Below are positions 26,352-36,064 of a stretch of 64,000 bases of DNA, in pieces (the first letter of the stretch is position 1; every line of letters starts with the position of its first letter). The DNA is from Gammaproteobacteria bacterium (GTDB lineage Bacteria; Gemmatimonadota; Gemmatimonadetes; Longimicrobiales; Gaopeijiaceae), in contig JAPPMM010000031.1 in the NCBI GenBank assembly GCA_028819075.1, positions 1 to 64,000 on the forward strand, read 5' to 3'. Below the pieces are notes generated by a model, which saw only the letters and a program-made list of their open reading frames with translations, was not told where the DNA came from and searched no databases. The translations under genes were made by a program, and so were the position numbers.

Positions 26352-27866
26352 TTGAGGAGACAGATCATCATCAGCGCGTCCTCGCGCGAGACGCGGGTGG
26401 CGCTACTGGAAGACAAGAGACTCGTAGAATTGATGCTGGACCGCCCGGACCAGGGACGGTTGGTGGGTGACGTGTTTCTGGGACGGGTAGAGGCGGTGCT
26501 TCCCGGCATTCAGGCGGCCTTCGTCGACATCGGCGTCGAGAAGGCGGGCTTTCTGCACGTCTCGGATGTGGTTCACCAGGACGGTGAACCGTCGGAGAAC
26601 GGCCGCGACGGCCAGAACACGCCGATCCAGAAACTGCTCAACAAGGGCGACCGGGTCACCGTGCAGGTCACCAAGGAGCCAATCGGCACCAAGGGGCCGC
26701 GCCTGACCGCCCAGGTCTCGCTGGCCGGCCGCTTCCTCGTCTACATGCCGTTCTCGTCGCGCGTCGGCGTGAGCCGCAAGATCGAGGACCGCAAGCAGCG
26801 GTCGCGGCTGCGTGCCCTTGCCCGCAGGGTGGTGCCGGCCGATTCCGGCGGGGTGATCGTGCGCACGGTGGGGGAGGAGGCGACCGAGAAGCGGTTCGCG
26901 CGCGAGTTTGAGACCCTCCGGGGGAGCTGGCTGGAGATCCAGCGGACGGCGAAGGCCGCTGCCGAGCCTGGGGTCGTGCGCCGCGAAGCGCGTCTGATCA
27001 GCGGCGTCATCCGGGATCTGTTCAGCGACAAGTTCGACTCGCTGACGGTGGATTCGCCCGTCATCTTTCGCGAGATCGAGGGTTACGTGCAGGGCGTGGC
27101 TCCCGATTTGCTGGACCGGCTGAAGCTGTACCGGGGAGAGGAGCCGCTCTTCGACGTTCACGGCATCGAGGAGGAGATCCACCGCTCGTTCCGGCGCAAG
27201 GTGGGGCTCAAATCCGGCGGCCATCTGGTGATCGAGCCGACCGAGGCGCTGGTATCGATCGATGTGAACACCGGGCGCTTCGCCGGCAGGAAGAAGAACG
27301 ATCCCGCCTCGCTCATCCTGAAGACCAACCTGGAGGCGGCGCGCGAGATCGCCCGCCAGCTCCGGCTGCGCGACGTCGGTGGAATCGTGGTCGTGGACTT
27401 CATCGACATGGACACGCAGAAGGACCGCGACAAGGTGTTGCACGAACTCCGCACCCACCTGGGGCGCGACCGTGCCCGCACCCGCGCGTTCGCCGTCTCC
27501 GAGCTCGGGCTGATCGAGATGACCCGCCAGCGCGTGCGGCCGTCGATCTTCACCTCGATCACGGACCCGTGCACCCATTGCGGAGGGCTGGGCCGCGTCT
27601 TCGCGCCCGACACCGTGATGCGCCGGGTGGAGCGCAGCCTCAAGCGCGCTGCCGCGGCGAAGAGCGAGCGCAGTCTCACGGTGCGCATCCACCCCGAGGT
27701 GGCGCTGCACGTGCTCGACTCGGAGCCGGACTTTCGCAACCGGGTGTCGAGCGCCACCGGCCTGGAGATCAGCCTGCGCGACGATCCTCTGCTGGGCGAA
27801 GACGAGTTCCGCCTGCTCTCGGGCCGGGCCCAGGTGGATGTGACCGGGAAGTACGCGACGGTCTAG
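26352..27866 (+). CDS. rng: Ribonuclease G/E family endoribonuclease
   Basis: This 504-residue protein is an RNase E/G-type endonuclease that processes rRNA and mRNA 5' ends. It has the N-terminal S1-type domain (RLVGDVFLGRVEAVLPGIQAAFVDIG), the RNase-H-like and 5'-sensor regions, and the catalytic aspartates in VSIDVNTGRF and VVDFIDMD. A zinc-link motif CTHCGG is present, followed by a short C-terminal domain. It lacks the long scaffold tail of E. coli RNase E, so RNase G is the better name. The start is a TTG at 26352 giving the family-like MRRQIIISASSRETRVAL. The order rng-rplU-rpmA is widely conserved. Confidence 0.94.
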   Translation: MRRQIIISASSRETRVALLEDKRLVELMLDRPDQGRLVGDVFLGRVEAVLPGIQAAFVDIGVEKAGFLHVSDVVHQDGEPSENGRDGQNTPIQKLLNKGDRVTVQVTKEPIGTKGPRLTAQVSLAGRFLVYMPFSSRVGVSRKIEDRKQRSRLRALARRVVPADSGGVIVRTVGEEATEKRFAREFETLRGSWLEIQRTAKAAAEPGVVRREARLISGVIRDLFSDKFDSLTVDSPVIFREIEGYVQGVAPDLLDRLKLYRGEEPLFDVHGIEEEIHRSFRRKVGLKSGGHLVIEPTEALVSIDVNTGRFAGRKKNDPASLILKTNLEAAREIARQLRLRDVGGIVVVDFIDMDTQKDRDKVLHELRTHLGRDRARTRAFAVSELGLIEMTRQRVRPSIFTSITDPCTHCGGLGRVFAPDTVMRRVERSLKRAAAAKSERSLTVRIHPEVALHVLDSEPDFRNRVSSATGLEISLRDDPLLGEDEFRLLSGRAQVDVTGKYATV

Positions 27867-27979
27867 GTGCGTGCCGGGTGCCCTTGACCTGACCGGGCGA
27901 CTCTGTAGCTTTTTCGGGCTGCGGAGCCTTGTGCCGCAGTCCCCGTGTCCGGGATCTCCATCTACGTGAAGAGGCAGGC

Positions 27980-28294
27980 ATGTACGCGGTGTTCGAGAGC
28001 GGCGGAAAGCAGTTCAGGGCCGAGCCGGGTCTCCGGCTGCGGGTCCCGGCGCTTGCTGCCGAGGAGGGCTCGACGGTCACCTTCGATCGCGTGCTGATGA
28101 CGGGTGGAGGGGATGGCGAACCGGAGGTCGGTACGCCCACGGTCGAAGGCGCTGCGGTGCGGGCCGAGGTGCTGGCGCACGGCAAGGACCGGAAGCTCAT
28201 CATCTTCAAGCGCAAGCGCCGGAAGGGATACCGCAAGAAGCAGGGTCATCGCCAGAAGTTCACCGAAGTGCGCATCGACGAGATCGTCACGTAG
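27980..28294 (+). CDS. rplU: 50S ribosomal protein L21
   Basis: This 104-residue protein is ribosomal protein L21, which binds 23S rRNA. It opens [17 protein letters not shown] and closes with the basic signature [20 protein letters not shown]. The ATG at 27980 gives the normal length; a longer frame upstream is not family-like. It is followed by rpmA after 26 bases and preceded by the RNase G gene, the usual order. Confidence 0.97.
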   Translation: MYAVFESGGKQFRAEPGLRLRVPALAAEEGSTVTFDRVLMTGGGDGEPEVGTPTVEGAAVRAEVLAHGKDRKLIIFKRKRRKGYRKKQGHRQKFTEVRIDEIVT

Positions 28295-28320
28295 CAGTCC
28301 GAGCCGGGAAGGAACCCGAG

Positions 28321-28572
28321 ATGGCACACAAGAAAGGCGTCGGCTCAAGCCGAAACGGACGCGACTCGAAGCCGAAGTTCCTGGGCGTCAAGCGCTACGG
28401 CGGACAGCCCGTAACCGCGGGCAGCATCCTCGTGCGCCAGCGCGGCACCCGCTTCCATCCCGGCACCAACGTCGGCAGGGGGGGCGACGACACCCTGTTC
28501 GCCCTGGTCGACGGCGTGGTGAAGTTCGAGCGGCGCCGGAACCGCCAGTTCGTTTCGGTAAGCCCGAACTAG
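28321..28572 (+). CDS. rpmA: 50S ribosomal protein L27
   Basis: This 83-residue protein is ribosomal protein L27, whose N-terminus reaches the peptidyl-transferase centre. The start [16 protein letters not shown] and the [22 protein letters not shown] block are diagnostic. There is no Firmicutes-type cleavable N-terminal extension. The stop overlaps the stop of the convergent chorismate mutase gene by four bases. Confidence 0.97.
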   Translation: MAHKKGVGSSRNGRDSKPKFLGVKRYGGQPVTAGSILVRQRGTRFHPGTNVGRGGDDTLFALVDGVVKFERRRNRQFVSVSPN

Positions 28573-28907
28573 CGCGCCCGATTGGAGGGTGGGTCCGGCC
28601 ATCCGGGTCGGCGTCCTCCCTGAGCCTCGCGCGCCGACGCGATGATGCGCCAGATGATGTCGCGCGCCATCTCCGGGTCCACGCCCAGTTCGCGCGCCCG
28701 CACGGCGGCCTGACGCACCATCCGCGCTTCGCGCGCCGGGTCGAGGACCGGAAGGCCCAGTTCCTTCTTCACCCGCCCGATCTCGATGGCGAGTTTGCGG
28801 CGTTCCCCCATCAGCTCGATGAGCCGGTCGGTCACCTCGCTCATCACTTCCCGCATGCGAGCCAGCCGCTCCTGAGGCGCGCCCGCCGCTCCCTTGGGGT
28901 CAGTCAT
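28569..28907 (-). CDS. Chorismate mutase (AroQ class)
   Basis: This 112-residue all-helical protein matches the AroQ chorismate mutase domain, which converts chorismate to prephenate. It shows [37 protein letters not shown], containing the active-site arginine and lysine positions, followed by a second helix ending [11 protein letters not shown]. It is the last gene of the minus-strand catabolic operon and overlaps the symporter stop by eight bases. Some such domains accompany non-aromatic pathways, so its presence here may be incidental. Confidence 0.85.
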   Translation of the reverse strand: MTDPKGAAGAPQERLARMREVMSEVTDRLIELMGERRKLAIEIGRVKKELGLPVLDPAREARMVRQAAVRARELGVDPEMARDIIWRIIASAREAQGGRRPGWPDPPSNRAR

Positions 28908-30396
28908 GGGTTCCCGATGAGCCTCGCGGGTTGAGGAAGGCCTCGGTGTGATCCCGGTCCTGCGGCCGGGTGGCGAGGCTCACCCCCACCAGCACCGGGA
29001 TGTGGACCATGAGCCCCAGTATTCCCTCGTGCAGGTCCAGGGGACGCAGTTCCATCCCCAGATACCCCGTGGTGAAGAAGAAGACCGCGGTCGCCGAGCC
29101 CGCGACCAGACCGGCCACGATGCCCGGGGTGGTGGCGCGTCGCCAGAAGAGCGCCGCGCAAATGGGAGGCGCGAACTGGCATATGATGCCGTAGGCGGTC
29201 AGCAGCAGCACGACCAGCGAGGAATCTTCGTCCAGCGCGAACCAGTACGCGACCACCCCCACCACCAGGACCAGCACCTGCATCAGACGGCGCTGGCCGG
29301 CATCGCTTAGCCGGCGGAAGGGGCCGATGCCGTCCTCCACCGTCACGGATGCCGCGGCGTGCAGGAGCGCGTCCCCGGTCGACATGGACGCCGAGAGGGC
29401 GCCCGCGCAGAAGAGGCCCACGACCAGCACCGGCAGCTCGGAGCGCAGGATGAGGAAGGGGAGGATGAAGTCGGCGTTGGGGGGGGACTCCGGCAGCAGC
29501 ACGCCGGCGAAGCCGATCAGGAAGACCGGGATCAGGAAGAGCTGGAAGGTGGGGAAGAGGACCACTGTGCGGCGGAGCGTGCGGTCGTCGCGCGCGGTGA
29601 AGGCCTTCATGAAGAGGTGGGGCCACATCATGAGCCCGATCGCGCTCACGAGGATGGCGCTCGAGTAGCCGCCCCAGCTCCAGGGATCGCCCGCGGCGGT
29701 CAAGCCCGGAACGGAGAGCATCTCCGGACGCTCGGCCAGGATGCGTTCGAACATCTCTCCCACCCCCCCGTACAGCCGGAAGGGCAGGTAGATGCCGAGC
29801 GACCAGGCGATCGCGACCATGAAGATGCCCTGGAAGGTGTTGGTCCATCCCACCGCGGCCACCCCGCTGGTCAGGACGTAGAGGGCCACGATGCCGTAGG
29901 CGATCGCCGCGCCCACGGCCAGCGGCACATGGCCGTCGGTGACCGCCTCGATGACGATCCCCGCCCCCTGCATCTGCAGGGTGACGTAGGGTACGAAGGC
30001 CGCCACCGAAAGCGCCGCCATTAGCGCGGACAGGAAGCGCGAAGGGAAGCGTCCGACCAGCAACTGCGCCTGGGTGACGTAGCCGAAGCGCCGCCCGAGT
30101 GCGGCCGCGTGCGGCCCTATGAAGTACCAGGGCGCGATTCCGAGGGCGCCGTAGGAGAGGATGTAGAAGGCCGCGGCGCCGCGGGAGTAGGCCCAGCCCG
30201 GCCCGCCCAGGAATGCGAAGGCGGAGAACACGGTCGCCCCGGTGACGAAGTACATGACGAGCAGGCCGAAGCGGCGGTCTCCGGCCACATAGCCGGTCAC
30301 GCTCCGGGAGGCGCGCCGGCCCGCCATCAGCCCGATGCCGAGCGTCACCGCCAGGTAGACCAGGATCAGGCCCGCGATCAGCTGCCAGCGCTCCAT
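28900..30396 (-). CDS. Sodium:solute symporter family transporter
   Basis: This 498-residue membrane protein belongs to the SSS family and would import an organic solute with sodium. About 13 hydrophobic segments are visible. Family signatures include the unwound helix region VTGATVFSAFAFLGGPGWAY and the stretch PVLVVGLFCAGALSASMSTGDALLHAAASVTVEDGIGP near residue 340, where the second sodium site normally lies. The partner DUF3311 protein is encoded directly upstream, as with many SSS carboxylate transporters. Clustering with acyl-CoA enzymes suggests the cargo is an organic acid; the exact substrate is not readable. Confidence 0.9.
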   Translation of the reverse strand: MERWQLIAGLILVYLAVTLGIGLMAGRRASRSVTGYVAGDRRFGLLVMYFVTGATVFSAFAFLGGPGWAYSRGAAAFYILSYGALGIAPWYFIGPHAAALGRRFGYVTQAQLLVGRFPSRFLSALMAALSVAAFVPYVTLQMQGAGIVIEAVTDGHVPLAVGAAIAYGIVALYVLTSGVAAVGWTNTFQGIFMVAIAWSLGIYLPFRLYGGVGEMFERILAERPEMLSVPGLTAAGDPWSWGGYSSAILVSAIGLMMWPHLFMKAFTARDDRTLRRTVVLFPTFQLFLIPVFLIGFAGVLLPESPPNADFILPFLILRSELPVLVVGLFCAGALSASMSTGDALLHAAASVTVEDGIGPFRRLSDAGQRRLMQVLVLVVGVVAYWFALDEDSSLVVLLLTAYGIICQFAPPICAALFWRRATTPGIVAGLVAGSATAVFFFTTGYLGMELRPLDLHEGILGLMVHIPVLVGVSLATRPQDRDHTEAFLNPRGSSGTHD

Positions 30397-30672
30397 CTAC
30401 CCGGCACCTCCGGCCCGCGAGTCCTGTCCCGGCCGGCCTCGGGCGTCTCCCGCCGGCCCGCCAGCGCGGTTCCGTTCCTCCGAGCGGTCCAGCACGAAGA
30501 GCACCACCGCCCCGAACCCCACCCAGAGCCCGATCGCGGCCATGTTGAATGGGAGGCCCAGCAGCAGCGGCAGAGGACGGTTGAAGGGGACGAAGCCCGG
30601 CCATGTGACGAAGACCAGGAAGAGCACGAAGTAGATCGTGGTCGCGGCGCGCACCAGCTTCACCCGGTTCAT
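30397..30672 (-). CDS. DUF3311 small membrane partner of the symporter
   Basis: This 91-residue protein has two transmembrane helices (ATTIYFVLFLVFVTWPGFVP and MAAIGLWVGFGAVVLFVLD) and fits DUF3311, a family usually encoded beside sodium:solute symporters and thought to be an accessory subunit. Its ATG overlaps the stop of the upstream hydratase gene, and its stop abuts the symporter ATG with no gap. The C-terminal tail is polar and glycine-rich. Confidence 0.8.
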   Translation of the reverse strand: MNRVKLVRAATTIYFVLFLVFVTWPGFVPFNRPLPLLLGLPFNMAAIGLWVGFGAVVLFVLDRSEERNRAGGPAGDARGRPGQDSRAGGAG

Positions 30673-31526
30673 CGTCCGCGGAACTCCGGGCGGCGCTTCT
30701 CGACGAAGGCACGCACGCCCTCGCGGCCGTCGTGGCTCGCGAAGGCGGCGAGGAAGAGCTCCTTTTCCAGCGCCAGTCCCTCGGCCAGCGGGGTCTCGGC
30801 GGCGGCCCGGAGCGACTCCTTGACCAGCCCGAGCGCGAACGGGCTCCAGCGCGCCATGCGTCCCGCCAGCTCCCGGGCCCGCTCGAGGTGCTCGCCCTCG
30901 TCGGCGAGGATCTCCACCAGGCCGATGCGGTGGGCCTCGGCGGCGTCGACCACGTCGCCGCTCAGGGCGATGCGGGCCGCTTGTCCCGGCCCCACCAGCC
31001 GCGCCAGTCGCTGGGTGCCGCCGGCCCCCGGAATCAGCCCCAGCCGGATCTCGAACTGGCCGAAGCGGGCGCTCGGGTCGGCCACGCGCACGTCGCAGGC
31101 GAGCGCCAACTCGACCCCGCCCCCCAGGCAGAAGCCGTGGATGGCGGCGATGAGGGGCTTCGGGAAGGCGGCAACGGCGTCGTACACGCGCCGGCGCCGG
31201 TAGACCTCCCGCTGCTCGCCGGCGGTGCGCCCCGCGAACTCGGAGACGTCGGCGCCCGCCGCGAAGGCTTTCTCGCCGGTCCCGCACAGGATGGCGACCC
31301 GCACCGCGTCGTCATCGGCGAGCCGGTCCATCGCCTGCGCGATCTCGCGCCGCACCACCGCGTTGAGGGCGTTCAGCTTGTCGGGCCGGTTGATGCGCAC
31401 GGTCCCGACGGAGCCCTCGCGCTCGACCACGATGGTCTCGTAGCTCGGTCCGCCCGCCGAGGCCGTCAGCGTCCCGCGTTTGCCGTCAGCGTCCGTCCGG
31501 CTGTTGCCGGTCCCCCTGGCCGTCAC
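30669..31526 (-). CDS. Enoyl-CoA hydratase/isomerase
   Basis: This 285-residue crotonase-fold protein has the oxyanion motifs FAAGADVSEFAG and IHGFCLGGGVELALACD and the glutamate-bearing FGQFEIRLGLIPGAGGTQRLA, both catalytic-glutamate positions being present as in true hydratases. A 28-residue polar N-terminal extension precedes the family start. The start is a GTG overlapping the upstream dehydrogenase stop; a shorter start closer to ETIVVERE is possible. It probably hydrates the unsaturated CoA intermediate made in this operon. Confidence 0.9.
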   Translation of the reverse strand: MTARGTGNSRTDADGKRGTLTASAGGPSYETIVVEREGSVGTVRINRPDKLNALNAVVRREIAQAMDRLADDDAVRVAILCGTGEKAFAAGADVSEFAGRTAGEQREVYRRRRVYDAVAAFPKPLIAAIHGFCLGGGVELALACDVRVADPSARFGQFEIRLGLIPGAGGTQRLARLVGPGQAARIALSGDVVDAAEAHRIGLVEILADEGEHLERARELAGRMARWSPFALGLVKESLRAAAETPLAEGLALEKELFLAAFASHDGREGVRAFVEKRRPEFRGR

Positions 31527-32413
31527 CGTTTCTCCTTGTCCCAGCGGTAGAAGCCTTCTCCCGACTTCCTCCCGAGCTTCCCCTCTTCCACCATGCGTCG
31601 CAAGATGGCGGGAGGTCGGTAGCGCTCGCCGCCCAGCTTCTCGTGCAGATACTCGGCGATCGCCAGCCGAACGTCGAGCCCCACCAGGTCGGTGAGCCGG
31701 AGCGGGCCCATGGGGTGGCGGTAACCCAGTTCCATGGCCTTGTCGATGGCGGCGGGATCGGCCACGCCCTCCTCAACCATGCGCATGGCTTCCAGCCCCA
31801 GGGCCACCCCGAGCCGGGAGGAGGCGAAGCCGGGGGCGTCGCGGACGACGATGGGCTCCTTGCCCAGCCCGCGCGCGAATGCCACGCCGGCGTCCAGGGC
31901 GGCCTCGTCGGTGCGGCTGCCGCGCACGACCTCCACCAGCGCCATCAGGTGCACCGGGTTGAAGAAGTGCAGCCCCAGGAAGTGGCCCGGCTCGGCCAGC
32001 ACCTCGGCGATCGCGTCGATGCTGAGGGAAGAGGTGTTGGTCGCGAGCAGCGCCGATGGGCGAGCGGCGGCTTCCACATCGCGGAAGAGGCTCCGTTTCA
32101 GCTCCATGCGCTCGGGCGCGGCCTCCACCACCAGGTCGGCCTCCGCGCAGGCGGTCGCCAACGAGGGCGCGAGCGCGATTCGGTCGAGGGCGGCTGTTCG
32201 GCCTTCTTCGCTCACCTTTCCGAGGGACACGCCCTTGTCCAGATTCGCGCGCATCCGCGCGAGGCCGCGGTCGGCCGCCCCCGCGTCGGGGTCGTGAAAG
32301 GTGACCCGGTGCCCGGCCATGGCCGCCACCTGGGCGATGCCGTGGCCCATGACCCCGGCGCCCAGGACGGTGACGCGCTCGATCCGGTTGGCCGTGGCGT
32401 GCCGGCTGTCCAC
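31523..32413 (-). CDS. 3-hydroxyacyl-CoA dehydrogenase (3-hydroxybutyryl-CoA type)
   Basis: This 296-residue NAD-dependent enzyme oxidises 3-hydroxyacyl-CoA to 3-ketoacyl-CoA. The Rossmann motif VLGAGVMGHGIAQVAAMAG lies near the start, followed by LATNTSSLSIDAIAE and GLHFFNPVHLMALVEVV, which contains the catalytic histidine. The C-terminal domain has GYRHPMGPLRLTDLVGLDV. It is the short single-domain form. The start is a GTG seven bases after the thiolase stop; its own stop overlaps the hydratase start. Confidence 0.94.
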   Translation of the reverse strand: MDSRHATANRIERVTVLGAGVMGHGIAQVAAMAGHRVTFHDPDAGAADRGLARMRANLDKGVSLGKVSEEGRTAALDRIALAPSLATACAEADLVVEAAPERMELKRSLFRDVEAAARPSALLATNTSSLSIDAIAEVLAEPGHFLGLHFFNPVHLMALVEVVRGSRTDEAALDAGVAFARGLGKEPIVVRDAPGFASSRLGVALGLEAMRMVEEGVADPAAIDKAMELGYRHPMGPLRLTDLVGLDVRLAIAEYLHEKLGGERYRPPAILRRMVEEGKLGRKSGEGFYRWDKEKR

Positions 32414-32420
32414 GGGCCGG

Positions 32421-33617
<1,197 letters not shown>

Positions 33618-33664
33618 TGGTCCAGCACCCTCATCGGCCGGCCGCCCTCATTCGACCTGGGCCC

Positions 33665-35122
33665 TCATCCGTCCAGCGCCACCCAGACGCTCTTCACCTG
33701 GGTGTACTTGTCCAGCGCGGCCTGGTATCCGAGGTCGCGACCAAAGCCGCTCTGCTTGTATCCGCCGAAGGGGGATCCCGAGTCGTACTGGTTGTACGTG
33801 TTGATCCACACGGTGCCGGCCTTGATCTCGCGGGCAATGCGGTGCGCCCGGCCCACGTCGCGGGTCCAGATCCCGGCCGCCAGCCCGTAGATGGTCTGGT
33901 TGGCCTTCTCGATGGCGTCGGCGGTATCCGAGAACGGGATGACCGCCGCCACCGGCCCGAAGATCTCTTCCTGCGCGATGCGCATGTCGGGGGTGACGTC
34001 CGCGAAGATGGTCGCCTGCACGAAGTTGCCCTTTTCGTCGACCGTGGCGGCCTCGCCCCCCGTCACCAAGCGGGCGCCGTCCGCCTTGCCGGCCTCGATG
34101 TAGCCGAGCACCACGTCCCGCTGCCTGCGGCTCACGATCGCGCCCATGCGCGTCTTCGGGCCCATCGGGTCGCCCACAGCCATCTTGTCCGCGCGCGCCG
34201 CAAGCCCGTCCAGGAACTCCTCGTAGACCGACTCCTGCACCAGGATGCGCGACCCCGCCGCGCACACCTCGCCCTTTCCGTAGAAGATGCCGGTGTTGGC
34301 GCCACGCACCGCGCTCCCCAGGTCGGCGTCCGCGAAGACGATGTTGGGCGACTTGCCGCCCAGCTCCAGGGAGACCTTCTTCAGCGTCTCCGCCGCCTCC
34401 CGCATGATCGTCTTGCCGACCTCGGTCGAGCCCGTAAATGCGATGGCGTCCACTCCGGGATGGCGCACCATGGCCGCTCCGGCTCGCGTGCCGCGCCCCG
34501 GGACGACGTTCAGGATGCCGGGCGGAAAGCCCGCCTCCGCCGCCAGCTCGCCCAGCAGCAGGGCGGTGAGGGGCGTTTCCATGGCCGGCTTCAGCACGAC
34601 CGCGTTGCCGCACGCCAGCGCCGGCGCAACCTTCCAGGCGGCGAGCGATAGCGGGAAATTCCACGGCACGATGCACCCTACCACTCCCACGGGCTCGCGC
34701 AGGGTGTAGTTCAGAAACGGTCCCTTCACAGGGATGGTCTCGCCCTGGATCTTGTCGGCCAGCCCCGCGAAGTAGCGGAAGTTCTCGACCACGCTGGGCA
34801 CGTCGACGTAGCGCGATTCGAAGATGGGCTTGCCGTTGTCGCGGGTCTCCGTTTCCGCGATGAGCTGGGCGTCGCGCTCGATCAGGTCCGCCAGCCGCCA
34901 GAGCAGGCGCGAGCGCTTGTGGGTGTCGGTGCGGCGCCAGGCCTTCGACGCGAGCGCGGCGTGCGCCGACTCCACCGCCCTCGCCACATCCTCCCCGGTT
35001 GCCTCTGCGACCTCGGCGAGCACCTCGCCGGTCGCGGGATTGGTGGTCGCGAAGGTGGCCCCGGAAGCAGACGCCACCATCTCGTTGTCGATCCAGAGAC
35101 CGCGTGTGGGCACGCCGCTCAT
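33665..35122 (-). CDS. Aldehyde dehydrogenase (NAD(P)+)
   Basis: This 485-residue protein oxidises an aldehyde to the acid. It has PWNFPLSLAAWKVAPALACG, the cofactor-site FTGSTEVGKTIM, the general base E253 in LELGGKSPN and the nucleophile C287 in GKGEVCAAGSR, spaced as usual. Most relatives read GQxC at this spot, so GEVC is a mild variation. The C-terminal SPFGGYKQSGFGRDLG motif is intact. I chose the ATG at 35122, which gives a normal length; a longer open frame upstream runs antisense into the next gene. It lies four bases after the enoyl-CoA hydratase gene. Confidence 0.93.
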   Translation of the reverse strand: MSGVPTRGLWIDNEMVASASGATFATTNPATGEVLAEVAEATGEDVARAVESAHAALASKAWRRTDTHKRSRLLWRLADLIERDAQLIAETETRDNGKPIFESRYVDVPSVVENFRYFAGLADKIQGETIPVKGPFLNYTLREPVGVVGCIVPWNFPLSLAAWKVAPALACGNAVVLKPAMETPLTALLLGELAAEAGFPPGILNVVPGRGTRAGAAMVRHPGVDAIAFTGSTEVGKTIMREAAETLKKVSLELGGKSPNIVFADADLGSAVRGANTGIFYGKGEVCAAGSRILVQESVYEEFLDGLAARADKMAVGDPMGPKTRMGAIVSRRQRDVVLGYIEAGKADGARLVTGGEAATVDEKGNFVQATIFADVTPDMRIAQEEIFGPVAAVIPFSDTADAIEKANQTIYGLAAGIWTRDVGRAHRIAREIKAGTVWINTYNQYDSGSPFGGYKQSGFGRDLGYQAALDKYTQVKSVWVALDG

Positions 35123-35126
35123 CCCG

Positions 35127-35927
35127 CTATTTGCCCTGGAAGGCGGCGCGGCGCTTCTCGACGTAGGCGGCGATTCCCTCCGTGGCGTCGTCGCTCTGGA
35201 AGAGCTGCTGCTGGAGCTCGCGCTCGACGGCCAGGCCGGTCTCGAAGGGGATTTCGGCGCCCGTCTGGACGGATCTCTTGATGAGGCCCACGGCCTTGGA
35301 GGCCTTGGCCGGCGGGGTGAACTGGCCTGCGAACTCCAGGACCTTGTCCATGAAGTCGTCACCCGACTCGGCCTCGATTACGCGATTGATGATGCCGTGG
35401 TCGAGGGCCTCGGCGAAGCCGAAGAGCTGGCCCGTGGTCATCATCTCGATGGAGCGTGATTTGCCGACCAGCCTCGCGAGCCGCTGGGTGCCGCCGGTGC
35501 CGGGCAACACGCCCAGGTTGATCTCGGGAAGCCCGATGCGGGAACCGCCCGCGCGGGCCACCCGCAGGTCGCAGGCCATCGCGATCTCGAGCCCGCCGCC
35601 CACGGTGTGCCCGTTGAGCGCGCCGATGGTGAGCTTCGGGGTGTGCTCGAGTCGGTTCAGGGTCTCATTCGCGTGCAGGCAGAAGAAGTATTTGAAGGTC
35701 GGCGTGACCTCGTTCAGCATCCCGATGCTCGCGCCGGCGCTGAAGAACTTGTCGCCCTTGCCGGTGAGCACGATGACGTGCGCGTCCTCGTCCATGCGCG
35801 CGCGAAGGATGCAGGCGTCCAGCTGCTGCATCATCTGGTAGGTGTAGGTGTTCGCCGGGGGATCGTCGAGGGTCAGGATGCAGACGCCGTCCTGGACGTC
35901 GTAGTGGACCAGGGTCTGGTCGGTCAT
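35127..35927 (-). CDS. Enoyl-CoA hydratase/isomerase (first gene of operon)
   Basis: This 266-residue crotonase-family protein starts MTDQTLVHYDVQDGV, with a GGAG box before the ATG. The motifs are FFSAGASIGML and LNGHTVGGGLEIAMACDLR for the oxyanion hole and IGLPEINLGVLPGTGGTQR for the catalytic glutamate region. It differs clearly from the second hydratase in the same operon (for instance NTYTYQMMQQLD in place of the usual LN segment), so the two probably act on different steps. It is first in transcription order, so the operon promoter should lie in the 137 bases before it. Confidence 0.9.
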   Translation of the reverse strand: MTDQTLVHYDVQDGVCILTLDDPPANTYTYQMMQQLDACILRARMDEDAHVIVLTGKGDKFFSAGASIGMLNEVTPTFKYFFCLHANETLNRLEHTPKLTIGALNGHTVGGGLEIAMACDLRVARAGGSRIGLPEINLGVLPGTGGTQRLARLVGKSRSIEMMTTGQLFGFAEALDHGIINRVIEAESGDDFMDKVLEFAGQFTPPAKASKAVGLIKRSVQTGAEIPFETGLAVERELQQQLFQSDDATEGIAAYVEKRRAAFQGK

Positions 35928-36064
35928 GCGGTTTTCTCCGTGGTGATGGCTGCGTTGGCTTCTCGAATCGGCGCACAATTATAGTGCCACGGCTCCGGCC
36001 CGGGGACCCGCAAGAGGGGGCGGATCCGATCCGGGCTCGGAGCCTGCCGGCAGACCAAAACCCT